NCBI GenBank assembly: GCA_028671895.1
Contig: CM053800.1
Coordinates: forward strand, 22,775,886 to 22,839,885
Length of the DNA stretch: 64,000 nucleotides
Direction of reading: 5' to 3'
DNA from: Oenanthe sinensis
Lineage: Eukaryota > Streptophyta > Magnoliopsida > Apiales > Apiaceae
Within the stretch, counting starts at the first letter, position 1. Each line of letters starts with the position of its first letter. Below the pieces are notes generated by a model. That model had not been told where the DNA came from. It saw nothing but the letters and a program-made list of their open reading frames with translations, and ran no database searches. The position numbers and the translations under genes are program-made. Below are positions 56,610 through 64,000 of the stretch, piece after piece.

Positions 56610-58019
56610 TTGACTCGTTCAAACTTGGAAACAACTTGTAGCTTCATTCTGGACTCGTTTGAACTTGGAAATAACTTATAAACTCTTGTAGGATCATTTT
56701 TGTCGAATATATTCATTACTACTTGAGACTTAATTTTTGAGTCGTTCGAACTAGGAAACAACTTGTAGCTTCATTCTTGACTCGTTTGAACATGGAAACA
56801 AATTGTAAACTCTTGTAGGATCATTTTTGGTTCATTTGAACATGAAAAAAAATTATAACAACTTGAGACTTTATTCTTGACTCGTTCGAACTTGTAAACA
56901 ACTTATAGCTTCATTATTGACTCGTTTGATCTTGGAAACAACTTGTAAACTCTTGTAGGATCATTCCTGGCTCATTTGAACATGAAAACAATTCATAACA
57001 ACTTGAGGCTTCATTTTTGAGTCGTTTGAACTTCGAAACAACTTGTAACCTGTTGCAGGATTATTCTTGGCTCATTTGAACATGAAAACAATTCATAACA
57101 ACTTCTGACTTCATTCTTGACTCGTTCGAACATGGAAACAACTTGTAGCTTCATTCCTGACTCGTTTGAACTTCGAAACAACTTGCAAACTCTTGTAGGA
57201 TCATTTTTGTCGAAAAGATTCATTGATACTTGAGACTTCATTTTTGAGTCGTTCGAACTTGGAAACAACCTGTAGCTTCATTCATGACTCGTTTGAACAT
57301 GGAAACATATTGTAAACTCTTGTAGGATAATTTTTGGCTCATTTAAACAAGAAAATAATTTATAACAACTTGAGACTTAATTCGTGACTCGTTCGAACTT
57401 GTAAACAACTTTTAGTTGTATTATTGACTCGTTTGAACTTGGAAACAACTTGTAAACTCTTGTTGGATCATTCCTGGCTCATTTGAACATGAAAACAATT
57501 CATAACAACTTGAGGCTTCATTTTTGAGTCGTTTGAAATTGTAAACAACTTGTAAACTATTGTAGGATTATTCTTGGCTCATTTGAACATGAAAACAATT
57601 CATAACACCTTCTGACTTCATTCTTGACTCGTCCGAACTTGGAAACAACTTGTAGCTTCATTCTGGAAACGTTTGAACTTGGAAATAACTTATAAACTCT
57701 TGTAGGATCATTTTTGTCGAATATATTCATTACTACTTTAGACTTAATTTTTGAGTCGTTCGAACTAGGAAACAACTTGTAGCTTCATTCTTGACTCGTT
57801 TGAACATGGAAACAAATTGTAAACACTTGTAGGATCATTCTTGGCTCATTTGAACATGAAAACAATTCATAAAAACTTCTGACTTCATTCTTGACTCGTT
57901 CGAACTTGGAAACAACTCGTAGTTTCATTCTGGACTCGTTTGAACTTCGAAACAACTTGTAAACTCTTGTAGGATCATTTTTGTCGAAAAGATTCATTGA
58001 TACTTGAGAATTTATTTTT

Positions 58020-58933
58020 GAGTCGTTCGAACTTGGAAACAACCTGTAGCTTCATTCATGACACGTTTGAACATGGAAACATATTGTGAACCCTTGTAGG
58101 ATAACTTTTGGCTTATTTGAACAAGAAAATAATTTATAACAACTTGAGACTTCATTCTTTACTCGTTCGAACTTGTAAACAACTTTTAGCTTCATTATTG
58201 ACTCGTTTGAACATGGAAACATCTTGTAAACTCTTGTAGGATCATTCCTGGCTCATTTAAACATGAAAACAATTCATAACAAGTTGAGGCTTCATTTTTG
58301 AGTCGTTTGAACTTGGAAACAACTTGTAAAATGTTGCAGGATTATTCTTGGCTCATTTGAACATGAAAACAATTCATAACAACTTCTGACTTCATTCTTG
58401 ACTCGTTCGAACTTGGAAACAACTTGTAGCTTCATTCTGGACTCGTTTGAACTTGGAAATAACTTATAAACTCTTGTAGGATCATTTTTGTCGAATATAT
58501 TCATTACTACTTGAGACTTAATTTTTGAGTTGTTCGAACTAGGAAACAACTTGTAGCTTCATTCTTGACTCGTTTGAACATGGAAACAAATTGTAAACTC
58601 TTGTAGGATCATTTTTGGTTCATTTGAACATGAAAAAAATTTATAACAACTTGAGACTTTATTCTTGACTCGTTCGAACTTGTAAACAACTTATAGCTTC
58701 ATTATTGACTCGTTTGATCTTGGAAATAACTTGTAAACTCTTGTAGGATCATTCTTGGCTCATTTGAACATGAAAACAATTCATAACAACTTCTGACTTC
58801 ATTCTTGACTCGTTCGAACTTGGAAACAACTCGTAGCTTCATTCTGGACTCGTTTGAACTTCGAAACAACTTGTAAACTCTTGTAGGATCATTTTTGTCA
58901 AAAAGATTCATTGATACTTGAGACTTCATTTTT
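58020..58933 (+). repeat. 914-bp tandem duplication in family B, copy 1
   Basis: This unit, with the private variants gacacgtttg (58,060), attgtgaaccc and cttttggctt, is followed directly by a second copy 914 bp downstream. Confidence 0.8.
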
Positions 58934-59847
58934 TAGTCGTTCGAACTTGGAAACAACCTGTAGCTTCATTCATGACACGTTTGAACATGGAAACATATTG
59001 TGAACCCTTGTAGGATAACTTTTGGCTTATTCGAACAAGAAAATAATTTATAACAACTTGAGACTTCATTCTTGACTCGTTCGAACTTGTAAACAACTTT
59101 TAGCTTCATTATTGACTCGTTTGAACATGGAAACATCTTGTAAACTCTTGTAGGATCATTCCTGGCTCATTTGAACATGAAAACAATTCATAACAAGTTG
59201 AGGCTTCATTTTTGAGTCGTTTGAACTTGGAAACAACTTGTAAAATGTTGCAGGATTATTCTTGGCTCATTTGAACATGAAAACAATTCATAACAACTTC
59301 TGACTTCGTTCTTGACTCGTTCGAAGTTGGAAACAACTTGTAGCTTCATTCTGGACTCGTTTGAACTTGGAAATAACTTATAAACTCTTGTAGGATCATA
59401 TTTGTCGAATATATTCATTACTACTTGAGACTTAATTTTTGAGTCGTTCGAACTAGGAAACAACTTGTAGCTTCATTCTTGACTCGTTTGAACATGGAAA
59501 CAAATTGTAAACTCTTGTAGGATCATTTTTGGTTCATTTGAACATGAAAAAAATTTATAACAACTTGAGACTTTATTCTTGACTCGTTCGAACTTGTAAA
59601 CAACTTATAGCTTCATTATTGACTCGTTTGATCTTGGAAATAACTTGTAAACTCTTGTAGGATCATTCTTGGCTCATTTGAACATGAAAACAATTCATAA
59701 CAACTTCTGACTTCATTCTTGACTCGTTCGAACTTGGAAACAACTCGTAGCTTCATTCTGGACTCGTTTGAACTTCGAAACAACTTGTAAACTCTTGTAG
59801 GATCATTTTTGTCAAAAAGATTCATTGATACTTGAGACTTCATTTTT
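58934..59847 (+). repeat. 914-bp tandem duplication in family B, copy 2
   Basis: This copy carries the same gacacgtttg, attgtgaaccc and cttttggctt variants at +914 bp, with few base differences from copy 1 (for example gaagttgg versus gaacttgg near 59,325). Confidence 0.8.
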
Positions 59848-62406
59848 TAGTCGTTCGAACTTGGAAACAACCTCTAGCTTCATTCATGACTCGTTTGAAC
59901 ATGGAAACATATTGTAAACTCTTGTAGGATAATTTTTGGCTCATTTGAACAAGAAAACAATTCATAACAACTTCTGACATCATTCTTGACTCGTTCGAAC
60001 TTGGAAACAACTTGTAGCTTCATTCTGGACTCGTTTGAACTTTGAAATAACTTATAAACTGTTGTAGGATCATTTTTGTCGAATATATTCATTACTACTT
60101 GAGACTTAATTTTTGAGTCGTTCGAACTAGGAAACAACTTTTAGCTTCATTCTTGACTCGTTTGAACATGGAAACAAATTGTAAACTCTTGTAGGATCAT
60201 TTTTGGTTCATTTGAACATGAAATTTTTTTCTAACTTGATACTTTATTCTTGACTCGTTCGAACTTGTAAACAACTTATAGCTTCATTATTGACTCGTTT
60301 GATCGTGGAAACAACTTGTAAACTCTAGTAGGATCATTCTTGGCTCATTTCAACATGAAAACAATTCATAACAACTTCTGAGTTCATTCTTCACTCGTTC
60401 GAACTTGGAAACAACTTGTAGCTTCATTTTTGACTCGTTTGAACTTCGAAACAACTTGTAAACTCTTGTAGGATCATTCTTGTCGAAAAGATTCATTGAT
60501 ACTTGAGACTTCATTTTTGAGTCATTCAAACTTGGAAACAACCTGTAGCTTCATTCATGACTCGTTTAAACATGGAAACTTATTGTAAATTCTTGTAGGA
60601 TAATTTTTGGCTCATTTGAACAAGTAAATAATTTATAACAACTTGACACTTCATTCTTGACTCGTTCGAACTTGTAAACAACTTTTAGCTTCATTCTGGA
60701 CTCGTTTGAACTTGGAAATAACTTATAAACTGTTGTAGGATCATTTTTGTCGAATATATTCATTACTACTTGAGACTTAATTTTTGAGTCGTTCGAACTA
60801 GGAAACAACTTGTAGCTTCATTCTTGACTCGTTCGAACATGGAAACAAATTGTAAACTCTTGTCATTTTTGGTTCATTTGAACATGAAATTTTTTTATAA
60901 CAACTTGATACTCTATTCTTGACTCGTTCGAACTTGTAAACAACTTATAGCTTCATTATTGACACGTTTGATCGTGGAAACAACTTGTAAACTCTAGTAG
61001 GATCATTCTTGGCTCATTTCAACATGAAAACAATTCATAACAACTTCTGACTTCATTCTTGACTCGTTCGAACTTGGAAACAACTTGTAGCTTCATTCCT
61101 GACTCGTTTGAACTTCGAAACAACTTGTAAACTCTTGTAGGATCATTTTTGTCGAAAAGATTCATTGATACTTGAGACTTCATTTTTGAGTCGTTCGAAC
61201 TTGGAAACAACCAGTAGCTTCATTCATGACTCGTTTAAACATGGAAACATATTGTGAACCCTTATAGGATAATTTTTGGCTCATTTGAACAAGAAAATAA
61301 TTTGTAACAACTTGAGACTTCATTCTTAACTCGTTCGAACTTGTAAACAACTTTTAGCTTCATTATTGACTCGTTTGAACATGGAAACAACTTGTAAACT
61401 CTTGTAGGATCATTCCTGACTCATTTGAACATGAAAACAATTCATAACAACTTGAGGCTTCATTTTTGAGTCGTTTGAACTTGGAAACAACTTGTAGCTT
61501 CATTCTTGACTCGTTTGAACTTCGAAACAACTTGTAAACTCTTGTAGGATCATTTTTGTCGAAAAGATTCATTGATACTTGAGACTTCATTTTTGAGTCG
61601 TTCAAACTTGGAAACAACCTGTAGCTTCATTCATGACTCGTTTAAACATGGAAACTTATTATAGACTCTTGTAGGATAATTTTTGGCTCATTTGAACAAG
61701 TAAACAATTTATAACAACTTGAGACTTCATTCTTGACTCGTTCGAACTTGTAAATAACTTTTAGCTTCATTATTGACTCGTTTGAACTTGGAAATAACTT
61801 ATAAACTCTTGTAGGATCATTTTTGTCGAATATATTTATTACTACTTGAGACTTAATTTTTGAGTCGTTCGAACTAGGAAACAACTTGTAGCTTCATTCT
61901 TGACTCGTTTGAACATGGAAACAAATTGTAAACTCTTGTAGGATCATTTTTGGTTCATTTGAACATGAAAATTTTTTATAACAACTTGAGACTTTATTCT
62001 TGACTCGTTCGAACTTGTAAACAACTTATAGCTTCATTATTGACTCGTTTGATCTTGGAAACAACTTGTAAACTCTTGTAGGATCATTCTTGGCTCATTT
62101 GAACATGAAAACAATTCATAAAAACTTCTGACTTCATTCTTGACTCGTTCGAACTTGGAAACAACTCGTAGTTTCATTCTGGACTCGTTTGAACTTCGAA
62201 ACAACTTGTAAACTCTTGTAGGATCATTTTTGTCGAAAAGATTCATTGATACTTGAGACTTCATTTTTGAGTCGTTCGAACTTGGAAACAACCTGTAGCT
62301 TCATTCATGACTCGTTTAAACATGGAAACATATTGTGAACTCTTGTAGGATAATTTTTGGCTCATTTGAACAAGAAAATAATTTGTAACAACTTGAGACT
62401 TCATTC
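59848..62406 (+). repeat. Distal, less homogeneous end of family B
   Basis: The units bordering the LINE are of family B type but more diverged from each other than the 34-41 kb region. They include a T-rich variant (aaattttttt at 60,221, with relatives at 60,888 and 61,970), a 5-bp loss of aggat near 60,863, and irregular block order. The last recognisable satellite bases are gagacttcattct, ending at about 62,407. No gene is present. Confidence 0.8.
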
Positions 62407-62429
62407 TCACCCTTCATCCTCACCCTTCA
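62406..62429 (+). repeat. Short direct repeat at the satellite-LINE junction
   Basis: The 11-bp string ctcacccttca occurs at 62,406-62,416 and again at 62,419-62,429, a 13-bp spacing. It sits exactly between the last satellite bases and the first LINE-like codons. It matches neither the satellite consensus nor an obvious LINE coding motif, so it may be filler or a small duplication formed when the insertion's 5' end was joined. Confidence 0.7.
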
Positions 62430-64000
62430 GTTCTTAATTATGATCATAATCCCAATGGTAGGATTTGGGTGGGCTGGGACCCCTCGTTATGGACTGTTGT
62501 GCCTCTAGTTACTTCTGCTCAGCATATATCTTGTTCGGTTACTAAAGTGGATACTCAAGAGCATTTTTATGTTTCTTTTGTTTATGCGTTCAATGCTTAT
62601 ATTGAAAGGCGGCCTCTTTGGACTAGTCTTCTTTCTTTCCAGGCCTCTCTTTTGCCTTCCAATACACCATGGAGTATTTTGGGTGATTTTAATGTTTGTC
62701 TTCAATTGGATGAGATGTGTGGTGGCTCTAACATTTGGACTGCTGGCATGTCTGATTTTCATGATTTTTTGGTTAATTCTGGAGTCACTGATTTGAATTT
62801 TTCTGGGGCTTTCTTTACATGGTGGGATAGTTGTCTTGATTCTCCCATTACAAAGAAGTTGGACAGGATTTTGGTGAATGATTCATGGCTTTCTTCTTTT
62901 AGTCTTTCTCGAGCTGAGTTCTTGCCAAGGGGTTTATCTGACCACAGCCCAGCCATGGTTTCTCTTGGCTTGGCTAAAGTTTTGATTAAAAAGCCTTTTC
63001 AAGTGTTTCAGCATATTATCAACTCTCCAGATTTTTTATGTACTGTTCAGAATGCTTGGAATGTTAATATTGCAGGAGATCCATGGTTTATTTTGACTAA
63101 GAAGCTTCGTATTGTGAAACTGGCGCTCATGTCACTTAATAGGTCTGGTGGAGATATTCATGGTAATGTTCTTTCTGCTAGGAATGCTTTACTTCAATTC
63201 CAAGAGGGCCTCCCTCCCATCCCTTCGCGTAGTCAACGTTTGGAAGAGGAAGTCCTTAGCAAAACTCTTACTGATGCTTTGAGGAATGAAGAGCTTTTCC
63301 TAAAGCAAAAATCTCGTATAAATTGGCTGCACCTGGGAGATGGCAATAATAAATTCTTCTTTCAAGCCTGCAAAAATCGATGGAATGCTGACAAAATTCT
63401 AGCTTTGGAAGACGTCAATGGTGTTGTTCAAACAAGTCACCAAGCTATATCTTCAATAGCTGTTGAATATTATCAATCAATTTTGGGCTCTTGTAGCCCT
63501 GTTGAACCTCTTATCCTGGATGTGGATCTTCCATGTCTCACTAGTTCGCAAAGAGAGATGTTAGTGACTCCATTCTCAGCAGATGATGTGCTTAAAACCT
63601 TCAAATCTTTGGCTAAAAATAAAAGCCCAGGCCTTGACGGCTTCACCCCAGAATTTTATATTAAAGTTTGGAGTGTGGTTGGTGAGGAAGTTACTGGTGC
63701 TATCCTCTATTTCTTTCAAACGAACAACATGCCAAGGATTATTAACGCTACTGCTATAGCTTTGATACCTAAAATTGCTGGTGCTTCTAATATGAGTCAT
63801 TTTCGCCCCATTTCTTGCTGCAACACTCTCTATAAGTGCATTTCGAAGCTCTTATCTGCTCGTATGAAGTTGTTAATGCCAGATTTAATTTCCTCAAATC
63901 AGTATGCATTTGTGCCGCGTCGTAGTATCGGTGACAATATTATGTTGGCTCAGGCTTTATGTAAAGATTACCATATCCATAAGGGTCCTTCACGATGTGC
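62407..64000 (+). mobile_element. 5'-truncated non-LTR retrotransposon (plant L1-type LINE), continues past the window
   Basis: Satellite sequence stops at about 62,407, and within 25-50 bp a continuous coding sequence with clear LINE motifs begins on the + strand. The element lacks its 5' UTR, its ORF1 (gag-like) gene and the N-terminal part of the endonuclease, which is the usual product of incomplete target-primed reverse transcription. Base composition changes sharply from the AT-rich satellite to mixed coding DNA. The catalytic YxDD box of the reverse transcriptase, the RNase H or zinc-knuckle regions, the 3' UTR and the poly(A) tail would lie beyond 64,000. Whether satellite resumes downstream, making this an insertion within the array, cannot be seen here. 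The L1-type assignment rests on motif order and spelling, not on a tree. Confidence 0.93.
62409..64000 (+). CDS. LINE ORF2 protein, partial at both ends: endonuclease C-terminal part plus start of reverse transcriptase
   Basis: The frame is open without a stop from 62,397 (after a tga at 62,394-62,396) to the window end, about 530 codons from 62,409. The protein would nick target DNA and reverse-transcribe the element's own RNA there. Endonuclease motifs are FVYA (residues 57-60), GDFN with the metal-site Asp (92-95; 62,682-62,693), FTWWD (136-140), KLDR (150-153; 62,856) and SDHSP with the catalytic Asp-His pair (177-181; 62,937). A linker with NWLHLGDGNNKFF starts at residue 305, as in plant LINEs. 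Reverse transcriptase motifs are NKSPGLDGF (404-412; 63,618), FRPIS (465-469; 63,801) and QYAFVPRRSI (498-507; 63,900). The N-terminal endonuclease residues (the NxRG and ETK-like motifs) are missing and the polymerase YxDD box is beyond the edge. No start codon is claimed because the 5' end is truncated. The first confidently LINE-like residues are NPNGRIWVGWDP, from 62,448. As seen here the copy could not make an active enzyme. Confidence 0.92.

Larger units (their letters stand above)
33041..62406 (+). repeat. Family B satellite array (507-bp higher-order repeat)
   Basis: This is a head-to-tail array related to family A but distinct from it. The usual 50- and 40-bp sub-monomers are present, with joints mostly spelled tcgttcgaac. 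An additional 87-bp block carries tcgaaaagattc or tcgaatatattc. One full unit adds up as 50+50+40+87+40+50+50+40+50+50 = 507 bp. Exact 507-bp spacing is seen for five successive units starting about 34,677, 35,184, 35,691, 36,198 and 36,705. The minus strand contains many short open frames because 507, 87 and 90 (50+40) are all multiples of three; these are discussed as a finding and not annotated as genes. The array stops abruptly at the LINE junction. Confidence 0.96.

Noticed and set aside
33220..62291. About 75 short minus-strand open frames in family B as a gene family
   Set aside because: They are translations of the tandem repeat, start and stop at arbitrary points in it, many start at TTG (on the + strand the start reads CAA), and no promoter, intron or untranslated context distinguishes them. 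I kept them as a finding only.
1..62400. CRISPR-like array
   Set aside because: Spacing is regular but the intervening sequence is itself repeated rather than unique, units are joined without spacers, and the context is a plant-type LINE. It is a satellite.
33041..62400. CENP-B box in the joint plus following sequence (ttcgaacttggaaac)
   Set aside because: It resembles the mammalian box (TTCG then TTGGAAAC) only if 3 bp are skipped, and it lacks the essential CGGG core. The canonical protein-box pair is not established in plants.
33041..62400. Pol III B-box or tRNA-derived repeat (gttcga)
   Set aside because: Only the gttcga core matches. The flanking bases of the B-box consensus and any A-box at the right distance are absent, and no cloverleaf can be drawn.
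62569..62796. 75-codon + strand open frame within the LINE
   Set aside because: It is in a different frame from the continuous 530-codon LINE frame, which carries the GDFN and SDHSP motifs. The hydrophobic look comes from T-rich codons read out of frame.
62505..62956. Minus-strand open frames 62,505-62,762 and 62,759-62,956
   Set aside because: They lie opposite the LINE endonuclease frame and have no recognisable motif; they are antisense shadows of a real coding sequence.
63576..63800. Minus-strand 74-codon open frame
   Set aside because: It is antisense to the reverse transcriptase motifs and has no independent support.
62407..64000. LTR retrotransposon or viral insertion
   Set aside because: The endonuclease (GDFN, SDHSP) precedes the reverse transcriptase in one frame with no protease, integrase or LTR. 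This is the order of a LINE ORF2.

Overview
The window is almost entirely one tandem satellite array (about 1-62,406), followed at the right edge by the 5'-truncated start of a non-LTR (LINE, L1-like) retrotransposon that runs off the end at 64,000. The retrotransposon has the endonuclease-linker-reverse transcriptase layout and motif spelling of plant L1-type elements, so I infer plant nuclear DNA, probably a eudicot and probably pericentromeric or other constitutive heterochromatin. No cellular gene, tRNA, rRNA, CRISPR array or bacterial feature is visible. The species cannot be named from this sequence.

Layout: (1) Family A satellite, 1 to about 33,040. Its building blocks are 50-bp and 40-bp sub-monomers made of recognisable 10-bp modules. 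They combine into 140-bp (50+40+50) and 100-bp (50+50) groups, then 240-bp and 480-bp higher-order repeats. These lie inside multi-kb duplications with offsets of 1,859, 2,339, 3,424, 6,184 and 8,437 bp. The right part (about 28,125-33,040) is more diverged and mosaic. (2) Family B satellite, about 33,041 to 62,406. It uses the same 50/40-bp blocks plus a diagnostic 87-bp fused block. Together these give a 507-bp repeat that in places alternates as a 1,014-bp dimer, again inside larger tandem duplications (offsets 3,869, 3,836/3,189, 2,855, 1,014 and 914 bp). (3) A 5'-truncated LINE, about 62,407 to 64,000, with an uninterrupted reading frame of about 530 codons in the + direction.

All satellite units point the same way; I saw no inversion and no other mobile element in 62 kb. 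The short minus-strand open frames in family B (about 63-85 codons, repeated dozens of times) are translations of the satellite itself. Many of them begin at TTG rather than ATG, and I do not regard them as genes. The noteworthy biology is in the array's architecture: an almost unbroken 10-bp grid over about 28 kb, palindromic sequence at the sub-monomer joints, a 13-bp deletion that separates the two families and makes the B repeat a multiple of three, and a family A island copied inside family B.
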